Assembly: GCF_002159335.1 (NCBI RefSeq)
Contig: NZ_NFHP01000002.1
Coordinates: 124,001-188,000, forward strand
From: Collinsella sp. An7
GTDB taxonomy: Bacteria; Actinomycetota; Coriobacteriia; Coriobacteriales; Coriobacteriaceae
Direction of reading: 5' to 3'
DNA: 64,000 nucleotides
Shown: piece by piece, positions 50,413 to 60,065 of the stretch
Layout: every line of letters starts with the position of its first letter
Position numbering within the stretch: the first letter of the stretch is position 1
Translations under genes and position numbers: made by a program
The notes under the pieces: model-generated
Database searches by the model: none
Seen by the model: only the letters and a program-made list of their open reading frames with translations
Told to the model about the DNA's origin: nothing

Positions 50413-52503
50413 CTAGACGTAGAAGAGGATGTCGTCGTACGTCGGCACCGGCCAGTAATCGGCTGCGACCACGTCCTCCATCGCGTCGACCGACGCACGC
50501 AGGCGCTCCATGGCAGGGACGACCTCGTGCGCATAGACGTCGGCCTTCTCCTGCCAGCCCTCGGTCTCGAGCGCCTTGTTGTGCACGACGGTCAGCTCAA
50601 GAATCGCCTCGTTGATGACGGTCACGCCCTCGAGCAGACGCTCCAAGAGGTCGCGCTCAAAATTGAGGGTGCTCACGCCGCCGGCACCCATGACGGTGTC
50701 GATGCCCTTGGCGATCTTGGTTGCGTAGGCGCTGATGCGCGGCAGGTAGGTGCGGCGCGCCATGCGCTCCATGGTGCGAGCCTCGATGTTCATGCGCTTA
50801 GCGTACTTCTCGAGCTTAACCTCGTAGCGGCTCCGGACCTCAACCTCCGAGAGCACGCCCATCTCGTCAAAGAGGGCAATGGAGCGCTCGGTCACAAACG
50901 CGGGCAGCGCGTCGGCAGTGGTGGGGAGGTTGGCCAGGCCACGGCGCTCGGCCTCCTCATGCCACTCCTCGGAATAGCCGTTGCCGCCAAAGAGGATGCG
51001 CTGGTGCATCGTCAGGCTCTCGCGCACGTAGTCGAGCGCGCGCTCGGCAAACTCGTCTGCGCCCACGCCCTCGAGCGCGTCGGCGAAACGCTTGAGCTCG
51101 AGCGCCACGGCGGTGTCGAGCACCATGTTGGCGTCGGAGACGTTCACGGCCGAGCCGGGCATGCGGAACTCAAACTTGTTGCCCGTAAAGGCAAAGGGCG
51201 AGGTGCGGTTGCGGTCGGAGTTATCCTGCTGGAGCTTGGGCAGCACGTCCGCGCCCAGGTCGAGCACGCCGTGGGCGGCATGGACCGACGCCTTGCCGTC
51301 GACGATCTTCTGCACGCACTCGGTAAGAAGGTCGCCCAAGAAAATCGAGATGATCGCCGGCGGCGCCTCGTTGGCGCCCAGACGGTGATCGTTGCCGCAG
51401 GTGGCAACGCTTGCGCGCAGCACGTCCTGGTACTCGTCCACCGCGGCGATCACCGCAGCGAGAAAGACGAGGAACTGCAGGTTCTCCTCGGGAGTCTCGC
51501 CGGGGTCGAGGAGGTTGGCATCCTCGGTGGCAAGCGACCAGTTGTTGTGCTTGCCCGAGCCGTTGATGCCCTCAAAGGGCTTCTCGTGCTGCAGGCATAC
51601 CAGACCATGGCGGCTCGCGATGAGGCGCATCTCCTCCATCGTAATGAGGTTCTCGTCCACCGCGCGGTTGGCGTTGGTAAAGACCGGGGCGAGCTCGTGC
51701 TGCGCGGGCGCGACCTCGTTGTGCTTGGTCTTTGCTGGGATGCCGAGCGCCCAGAGCTCGTCGTCGAGCTCCTTCATAAACTCGTTGACCGTGGGGCGGA
51801 TGGCGCCGAAGTAGTGCTCCTCGAGCTCCTGGCCCTTGCAGGGCGGCGCGCCAAAGAGCGTGCGACCGGTGAGGATAAGATCGGGGCGGCGGGCGTAGTC
51901 CTCCTCGCGGATGAGGAAGTACTCCTGCTCGTTGCCGACCGAGGGAACAACGCGCTCCGGGTGCTTGCCAAAGAAGCCGAGCACGCGCTTGGCCTGTGTG
52001 TCGAGAGCCTTCATCGAGCGCAGCAGCGGGGTCTTCTTGTCGAGCGCCTCGCCGGTGTAGCTGCAGAAGGCCGTGGGAATGCAGAGCACCTCGTCTTTGA
52101 TGAACGCCGGCGAGGTGGGGTCCCAGGCGGTGTAGCCGCGCGCCTCAAAGGTAGCGCGCAGGCCGCCCGTGGGGAACGAGCTCGCATCGGGCTCGCCCTG
52201 GATGAGCTCCTTGCCGCTGAACTTGGTGATGGCCGTGCCGTCGCCCTTGGGCTCGAGGAAGGCCTCGTGCTTCTCGGACGTGATGCAGCTGAGCGGCTGG
52301 AACCAGTGCGCGTAGTGGGTGGCGCCGCGCTCGATTGCCCAGGTCTTCATGGCGTGCGCGACGGCGTTGGCTACGTCGAGGTCGAGCGGCTCACCCTCCT
52401 CGATCGTGGCCGAGAGCCTCTTGTAGATATCACTTGGCAGATAGCGACGCTGTTCGGCGTCCGAGAACACCATCGTGCCAAACCGGTCCTCCAAAGCGGG
52501 CAT
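50413..52503 (-). CDS. glnN: Glutamine synthetase type III
   Basis: 696 residues from ATG 52503 (GAGAGGGG upstream). Large GSIII features: [64 protein letters not shown], and [20 protein letters not shown] bind ATP, glutamate and ammonia. It makes glutamine from glutamate and ammonium. GSIII is a dodecamer common in Bacteroidetes and some Gram-positives. It is the only nitrogen gene seen here. Confidence 0.95.
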   Translation of the reverse strand: MPALEDRFGTMVFSDAEQRRYLPSDIYKRLSATIEEGEPLDLDVANAVAHAMKTWAIERGATHYAHWFQPLSCITSEKHEAFLEPKGDGTAITKFSGKELIQGEPDASSFPTGGLRATFEARGYTAWDPTSPAFIKDEVLCIPTAFCSYTGEALDKKTPLLRSMKALDTQAKRVLGFFGKHPERVVPSVGNEQEYFLIREEDYARRPDLILTGRTLFGAPPCKGQELEEHYFGAIRPTVNEFMKELDDELWALGIPAKTKHNEVAPAQHELAPVFTNANRAVDENLITMEEMRLIASRHGLVCLQHEKPFEGINGSGKHNNWSLATEDANLLDPGETPEENLQFLVFLAAVIAAVDEYQDVLRASVATCGNDHRLGANEAPPAIISIFLGDLLTECVQKIVDGKASVHAAHGVLDLGADVLPKLQQDNSDRNRTSPFAFTGNKFEFRMPGSAVNVSDANMVLDTAVALELKRFADALEGVGADEFAERALDYVRESLTMHQRILFGGNGYSEEWHEEAERRGLANLPTTADALPAFVTERSIALFDEMGVLSEVEVRSRYEVKLEKYAKRMNIEARTMERMARRTYLPRISAYATKIAKGIDTVMGAGGVSTLNFERDLLERLLEGVTVINEAILELTVVHNKALETEGWQEKADVYAHEVVPAMERLRASVDAMEDVVAADYWPVPTYDDILFYV

Positions 52504-53122
52504 ACGGTCCCCTCTCCCGCGGCCGAGCGGCCGCGCTCTCGTACGGGCGCAAGGGAACCACCGGTCAACGGCCTTCACACCCCGCCAGTCGCCGAAACAA
52601 CAGGACGGGTTGCAAAACGCTTTAATCAGTGGCTCCCTACGGCGCCCCAGAACGCAAACCACAATAGGGGCCGGAGGTTACGCGGCGGTTGCGCTTTGAT
52701 TGCCGCCACGCGTCGAGATGGTGAACAGTGCGAGTCAGCGCGGTTACGCGTGCATGGCGGGCGAGTTACGGTTCGGTGAAATCGAGTGCCGTACACCAAG
52801 CTGAAACGCAGGGAGGGTCAGCTTGGGAGACCCGATGTATCGGTTGCCACGCGCCTGGGGGTGTCCGCAGCGCACAGAAAAGCCCGCGTCTCGCCGCCGT
52901 AAGGGGCGCTGAATCATCTCGACCCCCGATGTGAGCGTATCTTTTGAGATGTCCCCGTAGCACTCCACTAGACTAAAGCACTCAACTGGTCTTTTACTTG
53001 AGATTCATCACCGATTTGAGCGGTCTATCCGAGGGGCCCCAAAAGATGCACTCACTTCGGGGGTCGAGTTTCTGCGCAGGGCGCGAAATCCCTTGTTCGG
53101 CGCCTTGCCAGAGGACAAGAGG
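52504..53122. other. Long intergenic region upstream of glnN
   Basis: About 620 bases with no credible gene on either strand. It should contain the glnN promoter; the clearest AT-rich spots are around 52610-52670 and 52930-53010, where CTCAA (52982) and TTGAG (52999) are inverted. No riboswitch or glnA-RNA fold is evident by eye. No terminator for the TIR gene is clear. Confidence 0.4.
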
Positions 53123-55360
53123 CTATTCCCACAGACCGAGGGCACGGGCGGTGTCGAGGCGTTCCCGCAAACGTTCGCGCAGCGTAGCGGCATCAAACGA
53201 CCCATCGTCCACCTCGACGCGCGCAATGGTGCCATCGCGCATCGCCACGATGAGCGCCGAGGCGTCTGGGCTGAACGCGAGCGCACGCACCTCGCTCCCC
53301 TGCTCGCGCACCACCGCACCCGGATAGAGGTCGCTGTCGCGCAGAAGCGCCACACTGCCGTCGGAAAACCCGGCGGCAAACACCGTGCCGTCGGGAGAGG
53401 CGGCGAGTGCGCGGGCCTGGTGCGCGTCGACGGGCGTCCACGAGGTAAGAAAACCAGTTGTGAGCTGCCACGAACCGTCCTCAAAAGCGAGCGCAAGCGA
53501 GCCGTTCTCTTCAAAGCCGTCGCCTACGCTCACGGCGTGCGTCCCGCCCACGGCGATTGCGCGCGGAGAGGCGCCCGGCGTTGCCGAGACGCTCGCGACG
53601 CCATCGATGCTCGCAGCCGTGGTATCGGCGGGCACGGACGAGTCGGGCTCCACCACCGAGAAGCCACCCCCGCCAAAGCTCCCAAGGTAGATGCGCCCTT
53701 CGTCGTCTACCGCAAGGGCGGAGACCGAGACGTTCTCGATGCGCTTCAGCCCCTCACCGGTGGCAAGGTCGTATACCAGTGTTTGCGCCCCGTCGCTCAG
53801 CGCCAAGATGTCCGCCGTGGGCGACGTGGCGATGTACCAGGGCTCCACATCCGCCGGCACGTTGACCACCTGCGCCGTGTGCCCGGCAACATCAACCAGA
53901 TAGAGCCCCCGCTTGCCCGTGGTATCGACACCCACCACCAAGACCTCGTGCGCCGTGGCACCCGGTGCGATATCCGAAGCCGTCTTTAGCATGCCGCCCA
54001 AGCTCGTATCGAGCCCGAGCACCTCTCCGGTTGCCGCATCCACCACGGCGATGGAGCCGTCGCGCGCAAGAAACGCCACCTGGGATCCGTCCGCGATTAT
54101 CGCGCCATCCATGAACCAGAGGCCTGTGCTGGCCGTCACGGTGGTACGGGAGCTCGGCTCCCACACCGCAACCGAGCCGTCGGGAGCCCGCATGGCAAGA
54201 TAGGTGCCGTCCACGCTCCACGAGAGCACGCTGCCCGCCGCGACCGGCGCACCGGAAAGCTCCGCAAAGCAGGTACCGAACACCGGATCGAAGAGCTGAA
54301 CGCCCTGCGCGCTCACCACCGCGAGCACGTCGCCACCAGGAGATGCCGCCATATCATCGCAAGGGGCGTCGAGCACCGCCGTCGCCGCAGCGCCGTCTCC
54401 CGCGCCTGCCGCGCCCCCATCCTGGTCGATGCGCAGCACCCTATCGTCGTCCGAGACGGAGGCGCGCCATCCCGCGCCGGTTGCCGACGTGCGTCCCGCC
54501 TGCGGAAATGCGGCGTTCTCGAGTGCCTCGACGGCAGAAGCGTCGCCTGCGGCCTCGCCCCCGGCCGGCGCATACGCAACGGGAACACACGGCTCGAGGG
54601 CATCCTGATACGAAGCGAGCGTTGTTGGCCCCTCGCTTGCCGGGTCCTCCGCAAGCGCCGCCTCGGCTCCTGCGTAAGGGCTCTCGAGCAAGGCGCTCTC
54701 GAGCGCCGTGCGCCGCTCGGCCAACGCGGTGTTGCTCTGGTTTGCCTCGTCAACCTGGCCTATCTGGTAGGCTCCCGCCACAAGTACCATCACACTCGCC
54801 ATCACGCCCATGACGAGCACCGACAGAGATGCCCGAACCATGCGCCGCCAGCGCAGCGACTGCTGAACAAAGTCCTCCGCCAGCTCGGTCACCGCCCCGG
54901 GGCGAGCCGCCACCGGCAGGAACCTCCTCAGGTTTCTCCGGCGAGCAAGGTTGCGCACGCGCCGCCCCGTGCGGGCCCACTCCGCCGCCTCAACCTCGAG
55001 GTCGGCAACCACATCGCCCTCCGGCGGACGAGCGGCAAAGCGCTTGGCCACAAACGCCGCGGCTTCCTCGAGGTCAACCTCGCTGTCATGCGCGGAGAGC
55101 GTCACAATCGGCCGATGGTAGTAGCGTGCCTGGTCTGCCTCGCTGCGGCATGGGCCGGAGGCAAACCATTCCTCGGATTGAAAGAGCACGACCATGGCAG
55201 ACCCGCGAATCGCCGCCGTCACCCGGGCGTCCCACGCGGTGCCAAACCGCAGCTGCTCGGTATCGCGCCAAACCTCGATGCCCCGGGCCTCGAGAAGCGC
55301 CTGCAAGCGGGCGACGGACTCGGCGCGCCGGCGGGGATATGAGATAAACAGGTACGCCAT
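53123..55360 (-). CDS. TIR - membrane helix - beta-propeller protein
   Basis: ATG 55360 with GGGAGGA upstream; 745 residues. The TIR domain (1-90): MAYLFISYPRRRAESV, IEVWRDTEQLRFGTAWDARV, VVLFQSEEW, and CRSEADQA, whose Glu74 matches the catalytic Glu of TIR NADases. A membrane helix spans about 176-198. The rest is beta-propeller-like repeats (VLDAPCDDMAASPGGDVLAV; LAASPDGTVFAAGFSDGSVA; ALAFSPDASALIVAMRDGTI). It would place TIR inside and the propeller outside. It follows the related upstream gene by 10 bases. Candidate immune or surface sensor. Confidence 0.78.
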   Translation of the reverse strand: MAYLFISYPRRRAESVARLQALLEARGIEVWRDTEQLRFGTAWDARVTAAIRGSAMVVLFQSEEWFASGPCRSEADQARYYHRPIVTLSAHDSEVDLEEAAAFVAKRFAARPPEGDVVADLEVEAAEWARTGRRVRNLARRRNLRRFLPVAARPGAVTELAEDFVQQSLRWRRMVRASLSVLVMGVMASVMVLVAGAYQIGQVDEANQSNTALAERRTALESALLESPYAGAEAALAEDPASEGPTTLASYQDALEPCVPVAYAPAGGEAAGDASAVEALENAAFPQAGRTSATGAGWRASVSDDDRVLRIDQDGGAAGAGDGAAATAVLDAPCDDMAASPGGDVLAVVSAQGVQLFDPVFGTCFAELSGAPVAAGSVLSWSVDGTYLAMRAPDGSVAVWEPSSRTTVTASTGLWFMDGAIIADGSQVAFLARDGSIAVVDAATGEVLGLDTSLGGMLKTASDIAPGATAHEVLVVGVDTTGKRGLYLVDVAGHTAQVVNVPADVEPWYIATSPTADILALSDGAQTLVYDLATGEGLKRIENVSVSALAVDDEGRIYLGSFGGGGFSVVEPDSSVPADTTAASIDGVASVSATPGASPRAIAVGGTHAVSVGDGFEENGSLALAFEDGSWQLTTGFLTSWTPVDAHQARALAASPDGTVFAAGFSDGSVALLRDSDLYPGAVVREQGSEVRALAFSPDASALIVAMRDGTIARVEVDDGSFDAATLRERLRERLDTARALGLWE

Positions 55361-55370
55361 GGCATCCTCC

Positions 55371-57875
55371 CTACCGCGCACTCGGCGCCGCAGCGGCGCA
55401 CGTCATGCCGAGCTGTGTCCGAAACTCCTCGGGGAAGGTCTGCCATTGCGCAAGCGCCCACCGGCGCGGCTGACGAGCCCGCAACAGCTGCTCGGCACCG
55501 GACATACTCGTGCACCCGCTGTTGGACCACGGGTGCCACCAGCGGCCGTCCGCCTCCACCATGAGCTGGACCCCATCCGCCGAGAATCCCACTTGCGTAA
55601 CCTCCTCAGCCGTCGGCACTCGCCAAGCACGGCAGGCGTGTGCCTCGCCATCCGCCGTGAGGTCGAAGGCGAGCACGGTGCCCGAGGCAAAGCCCACGGC
55701 GACGGCATCTCCGTCCGGCGCCACGCACACGCTCGACACCGCACCAAGATCCCCGTACGAGTCGAGGGGGATATCGAGCGAAGCCGACCGGTCGGACGAT
55801 GTCCCATCGTCCTGCGCGGCGGCATCGCCTTGAGCGTCCGAGCCATTGGTCGCGCCTGTGCCCTCCGATGGCCCGGAGGTGTCAGCCGTGCGCGTGACCC
55901 GCACGAGCCCTTCGCCCACAACCTCCGCCGTCACCCCAGATGCCCGGGAGGATGCGCCCGCAGACGTGACGCTCCCCTCGGACGGCTCCTCGTGGGGCAC
56001 CAGGGTATCGAGCGACCAGACGCTCGTAACAAACCCGTTTCCGCAGGCAACAGTACCCGTCTTGCCGATCGCAAGATAGCAGACACCCGCTATGTCGTTG
56101 GCGATAGTGCCGAGCTTGGCGCCCGTGGCGAGGTCCACCACCTGCACCCCGTCCTGCGCCGTGGCGACCACGAGCACGCTGCCGTCCGTTGCGAGCGCGT
56201 CGGGCGCGTCGTATGTGGTAAAACCGATGGGCCTGAGCTCCCCCTCGTTTGAGAGGGCCAAAACCTGGCCGTTGGCGCAGACGAGCGCATCCCCTTGGGG
56301 CGACACCGCACCGGTGAGCACTTCGGCGTCTGGGAGCGGGGCCTGCCGAACGGTCTTGCCCGCAGTCAAATCGATGAGCCGCAGCGTCCAATCTGAAGTG
56401 GATGCGTCCGCGTCGGACGCGCCCTGCGATCCCGCCGCCGGCTCCGCGCAGAGCGCCAGAAGGCCCGAGGATGTTCGCGCAAGGGCAAGGGCCTGGGTCT
56501 TGCTCACGTCGAGTGTCTGCGCCGGCGAGCCGTCCTCGTACACCGCAAGAGAGTTCGTCGTCTGCACGGCAATCTGTGAACCGTCGGCACTGCAGACCAC
56601 GGCAACGCCGTCGGTGCACGCTCCGTCAAGCACCGAGCGCTCGCCCGATGTCAGGTCGACGAGCGCCACGCCCTCGGCATCGGCTATCACAGCCTGCGCG
56701 CCATCTGCCGTTACGTCAAAGGCAAAGGCGTCCGACGAGGACACACGGACCGTGTCGAGCGGATCGAACGTCGATAGATCCCACTGTTGGAGCGCCCCGC
56801 CCGACGCGCGAACCCAATAGCGCGTGCCGCTCAGCGCCATGACGCCCTCGCCCTGCCACTCGCCGGCGTTGAAGTTCTCGGTTCCGAGCATCCCCGTCGC
56901 CCACGGCCGCTCAAGACCCTCTGCCAAGTCGCTCACCTGCGAAGAGGCAACCTCATCCGCATCGAGCATCGAGCGATAGGTCTGAAAGGTAAAGAACGCC
57001 GGGTCGGTCTCGAGCCGCATGTTATAGATGGCCTGACCGGTGCGAACGGCATCTGCAACCTGCCCCGAGACGATGCCGCGCACCACGGCGACCACCGCGA
57101 CGGCCGCCACGACCGCCGCAGCGAACACAAGGCCCCGCCGGCGGGTGCGGCGCCGCTGCCGGTCCGCAAAGACAAGAGAGGCTCTCGCATATTCCACCAT
57201 CGTCGCGGTCGGCGGCTGAAAGGAATCGTCGCGCATCTCGCTGATAAGGGAAAGGGCCTGCTGTGCCTGGGCAACCTGCTGGATGAGAAAGCTGTCGTCG
57301 CGACCGCACGTTTCCCAACGCGCGGAACGGGCAGCAAGATCGTCGAACGCGCCGTAGAGCCAGACGTGAGAATGGAATATCTTCTGCCAGATAGCACCAT
57401 CGGTACGGGCATCGGCCCAATGCCGCTCGCGAATGGGCGAGCCGGGCGCACCGCAACGCTCAGGCGTGATGTCATCGAGCCGAACGGGAATCGCGGCGGG
57501 CGCAAGCTCGGCTAGGTGGTTGGCACAATCGAGAAAGCCGGGCAGCCCGACGGTGGCCTCGGAGAGGAGCACCACGCAAAGAGCTAGGCCACGCAGCACG
57601 TCCGCATCGGGCGCACTCTCGGCACGTTCCTTGGCATCGCCCGCCTTGGCGCTGCCCGGTGTAGAGACCACCGAGGCCGCATCGGTGTGGGTGGCTGCCT
57701 CAGCCGTAGAAGTGTCAGCCGCATCGGACGGCCCGGGGGCGTCGGCACAGGAGAACATCTCGAACCGCACCTCATAGCCCGCGCGCCGCGCCTCATCGGC
57801 AGCGGCCGTCGCCGCAGCAGCATCCGTCTCGCAGGCCATGAGCAGCACGAATCGCTCCCGCCGATGGGTATCCAT
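55371..57875 (-). CDS. TIR-like domain - membrane helix - beta-propeller protein, paralogous partner
   Basis: 834 residues from ATG 57875 (GGGGGAG upstream). The N-terminal part (RFVLLMACETDAAAATAAAD, then ALCVVLLSEATVGLPGFLDC, AAIPVRLDD) is a TIR-like fold split by a long Ala/Ser/Asp insert at residues 45-95; no Glu is clear at the active place. A helix crosses the membrane at about 249-268. The C-terminal 560 residues are propeller-like (TSSGLLALCAEPAAGSQ; VSSVCVAPDGDAVAVGFASG). It is the first gene of the pair. The inactive-looking and active-looking TIR domains may act together. Confidence 0.7.
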   Translation of the reverse strand: MDTHRRERFVLLMACETDAAAATAAADEARRAGYEVRFEMFSCADAPGPSDAADTSTAEAATHTDAASVVSTPGSAKAGDAKERAESAPDADVLRGLALCVVLLSEATVGLPGFLDCANHLAELAPAAIPVRLDDITPERCGAPGSPIRERHWADARTDGAIWQKIFHSHVWLYGAFDDLAARSARWETCGRDDSFLIQQVAQAQQALSLISEMRDDSFQPPTATMVEYARASLVFADRQRRRTRRRGLVFAAAVVAAVAVVAVVRGIVSGQVADAVRTGQAIYNMRLETDPAFFTFQTYRSMLDADEVASSQVSDLAEGLERPWATGMLGTENFNAGEWQGEGVMALSGTRYWVRASGGALQQWDLSTFDPLDTVRVSSSDAFAFDVTADGAQAVIADAEGVALVDLTSGERSVLDGACTDGVAVVCSADGSQIAVQTTNSLAVYEDGSPAQTLDVSKTQALALARTSSGLLALCAEPAAGSQGASDADASTSDWTLRLIDLTAGKTVRQAPLPDAEVLTGAVSPQGDALVCANGQVLALSNEGELRPIGFTTYDAPDALATDGSVLVVATAQDGVQVVDLATGAKLGTIANDIAGVCYLAIGKTGTVACGNGFVTSVWSLDTLVPHEEPSEGSVTSAGASSRASGVTAEVVGEGLVRVTRTADTSGPSEGTGATNGSDAQGDAAAQDDGTSSDRSASLDIPLDSYGDLGAVSSVCVAPDGDAVAVGFASGTVLAFDLTADGEAHACRAWRVPTAEEVTQVGFSADGVQLMVEADGRWWHPWSNSGCTSMSGAEQLLRARQPRRWALAQWQTFPEEFRTQLGMTCAAAAPSAR

Positions 57876-58196
57876 AGGCTCCCCCAACCCTCGCGGCAAT
57901 CGAGACCATCATAGCGCAGGCAGCAATCCGCCCAAGCACATTAGGGGCGCCCAAACACGACCGAAACGAACAGAAGCCCCAAGTTGGCACCAACAACCCC
58001 GTCCACAAGCCAAAGCACCCGCACCGCCCAAGCACCGCCCGCGCCACCAGCATAACCCGCCGCAGCCCAAGCAACGCCCGGCACCCGCGTAACCCGCCGC
58101 ACCCCCGCCGTCACCGCGGCAGCTCAAAGCCCGCCTCAACCCAGTCCCCAGCGCACCCTTTTTGCCCGCCCGCGACCCGCAAGGCTCATACGCAGA
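57876..58196. other. C-rich intergenic spacer with a 38-bp direct repeat
   Basis: About 320 bases upstream of the TIR-like gene. From 57980 to 58140 the plus strand is very rich in C with few G or T. GCCCAAGCA-N-TAACCCGCCGCA occurs twice (58026-58064 and 58065-58101). No gene is credible. Confidence 0.55.
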
Positions 58197-58299
58197 GCGG
58201 CCCGACATCGGCCCTGAAGGGATTCTCCGGCGAACATTCCGCAGGCGCTTGCGCCGAGGACGTTCGCAGAAGAACCCTTCGGGGCCGGCGTCGGGCCGC
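58197..58299 (-). ncRNA. Long 3'-UTR hairpin after metQ (element family copy 2)
   Basis: Arms 58197-58221 and 58275-58299 pair over 25 bases with only three changes that remain G-U-like. The core CGAACATTC-CGCAG ... CGAGGACGTTCG is shared with 46296-46415. The terminal stem is GGCGC/GCGCC here and GACGC/GCGTC there, a compensatory change. TAAGCGAG at the stop codon and ACTCCC after it also match the groEL copy. Confidence 0.75.
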
Positions 58300-58325
58300 C
58301 CGTCGGGAGTATCAGCCTTGCTCGC

Positions 58326-59186
58326 TTAGAATGCTGCCTGCACCGCGTCGCCGAAGGTCTCCTTGAGGTACGCCTTGAAGTCGTCGGTCTGCAGCACCTC
58401 GACCAGCGCGGCGATGCGCTCGTCGTCCTCGAGCTCGGGCGTCGTCACGATAACGTTGGCGTACTCGTTCTTGATGACGTCGGAGTCGGCGCTCTCCTGC
58501 GCCACGGCGTCGGCGAGCGAAAGGCCGGCGTCGATGGCGTAGTTGCCGTTGATGACCGAGAAGTCCACATCGGCCAGCGTGCTCGGCAGCATCGCGGCCT
58601 CCTGCTCCAGGATCTCGATGTTGTGCGGGTTCTCCACGATGTCGTTCTTGGTGGCGGTGATGCCGGCGTCCTCGGAGAGGGTGATGACGCCGTTCTCTTG
58701 GAGCAGCAGCAGCGCGCGGCCCTCGTTGGTGGCGTCGTTGGGCACCGAGATGGTCGCGCCGTCGGGGATCGTCGAGAGGTCGCTGGACTTGCCGGCGAAG
58801 ATGCCCATCGGCTCGAAGTGGATCTTGCCCACGTTCACGAGGTCGGTGCCGTTCTCCTCGTTGTAGTTGTTGAGGTAGTTGATGTGCTGGAAGTAGTTGG
58901 CGTCCACCTCGCCCGAGCTCGTGTCCTGGTTGGGGAGGATGTAGTCGGTGTACTCCTTGACCTCGAGGGTGATGCCCTGCTCCTCGAGCAGCGGCGCGGC
59001 AAAGTCGTTGAGAATCTCGGCATGTGGGCTCGGGCTCGCGGCGACGGTGAGCGTCTGGGTCTCGGCCGCGGCGGAACCGGTGGCGGCGCCGTCGCCCCCG
59101 TTGGAGCAGGCGGCGAGGGCGCCCGCGGCCACGAGGCCGGCGGCACCGGAGAGGAAGGAGCGGCGGGAGAGGCTGAAGTTCGTCAT
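58326..59186 (-). CDS. metQ: Methionine-binding lipoprotein MetQ (NlpA family)
   Basis: ATG 59186 (AAAGGAA upstream); 286 residues. The signal NFSLSRRSFLSGAAGLVAAG ends in LAAC, a lipobox behind a Tat-like RR motif. The body has VAASPSPHAEILNDFAAPLL, EYTDYILPNQDTSSGEVDAN, YFQHINYL and FEPMGIFAGKSSDLSTIPDG, typical for MetQ. It captures methionine outside and gives it to MetI. It is last in metNIQ, with a 138-base gap after metI that may hold an extra signal. Confidence 0.95.
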   Translation of the reverse strand: MTNFSLSRRSFLSGAAGLVAAGALAACSNGGDGAATGSAAAETQTLTVAASPSPHAEILNDFAAPLLEEQGITLEVKEYTDYILPNQDTSSGEVDANYFQHINYLNNYNEENGTDLVNVGKIHFEPMGIFAGKSSDLSTIPDGATISVPNDATNEGRALLLLQENGVITLSEDAGITATKNDIVENPHNIEILEQEAAMLPSTLADVDFSVINGNYAIDAGLSLADAVAQESADSDVIKNEYANVIVTTPELEDDERIAALVEVLQTDDFKAYLKETFGDAVQAAF

Positions 59187-59324
59187 GATGGTTTCCTTTC
59201 TGTTGCCCCGCAGCACGGGGCGCTGATACCTATATTGGATGTGCTGACCACAGAGCTGCGCCGGGTGCAGGTGCCGGGCCGGCCGCGCAAGACGTTTGCG
59301 CAAAGCGCTCAGCTCAAAACGCCT
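59187..59324 (-). other. metI-metQ intergenic gap
   Basis: 138 bases, longer than the metN-metI overlap. Only the metQ ribosome site is clear; a small internal promoter or processing site could exist but none is convincing. Confidence 0.35.
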
Positions 59325-60065
59325 CTAGCGCTTGATCGCCGCGCGCTCGCGGTTGGCCGCACGCTTGGAGGCCGCCTTGACGACCGACGCGGTGCGATGG
59401 TCGACCTTGCGGGCGGCGAGGTCGCAGACGCTCTGGATCACCTGCACGATCACGATCAGAATGATCACCGCGACCCACATGACCTCCTCGACGCGCCGGT
59501 AGTAGCCATAGCGCACGGCGATGTCGCCAAGGCCGCCCGCGCCGATGGCACCCGCCATGGCCGTATAGCCGAGCACCGAGATGAGCACCACGGCCACACC
59601 GCGCACGATGGAGGGCAGGGCCTCGGGCAGAAGCGCCGAGAACACGATGCGCGGCACCGAGGCGCCGCAGGCCTCCACCGCCTCAACGCTCTCGCGCGGG
59701 ACCTCGGCGAGCGACTGCTCAACCATGCGCGCGATAAAGGGCGAGGCGGAGAGCACGAGCGGCGGGATGGTCCCCAGAATGCCCGAGCCCGTCCCCATGA
59801 TGAGGCGCGTAAAGGGGATGATAAAGACCATGAGCACGATGAACGGGAACGACCGCAGAATGTTGACGATCCATCCGAGCACGGCGTTGAGCACGGGCGC
59901 CGGGCGCAGTGACCCGGGTGCGGTGAGATAGAGGACGACGCCGAGCACGAGACCGATGGCGTACGAGATGGCCGTCGGCACGAGCACCATCACGATGGTG
60001 CTCCACGTTCCCTCGGCTAGGAGTGCGCCGTACTCGGCGATAAAGGCGTTTACGGCATCAAGCAT
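59325..60065 (-). CDS. metI: Methionine ABC transporter permease MetI
   Basis: 246 residues from ATG 60065, overlapping metN by 8 bases. Five hydrophobic segments and the EAA-type loop (VEAVEACGASVPRIVFSALL) are seen; TWSTIVMVLVPTAISYAIGL and NILRSFPFIVLMVFIIPFTR fit the family. It forms the membrane channel as a dimer with MetN. The C-terminus carries a basic tail not common in E. coli MetI. Confidence 0.94.
   Translation of the reverse strand: MLDAVNAFIAEYGALLAEGTWSTIVMVLVPTAISYAIGLVLGVVLYLTAPGSLRPAPVLNAVLGWIVNILRSFPFIVLMVFIIPFTRLIMGTGSGILGTIPPLVLSASPFIARMVEQSLAEVPRESVEAVEACGASVPRIVFSALLPEALPSIVRGVAVVLISVLGYTAMAGAIGAGGLGDIAVRYGYYRRVEEVMWVAVIILIVIVQVIQSVCDLAARKVDHRTASVVKAASKRAANRERAAIKR

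Noticed and set aside
54313-54753. Long alternative frames opposite and within the TIR/propeller genes
   Set aside because: GC-rich DNA opens many shadow frames; they are Arg/Pro-rich, lack ribosome sites and overlap well-supported genes.
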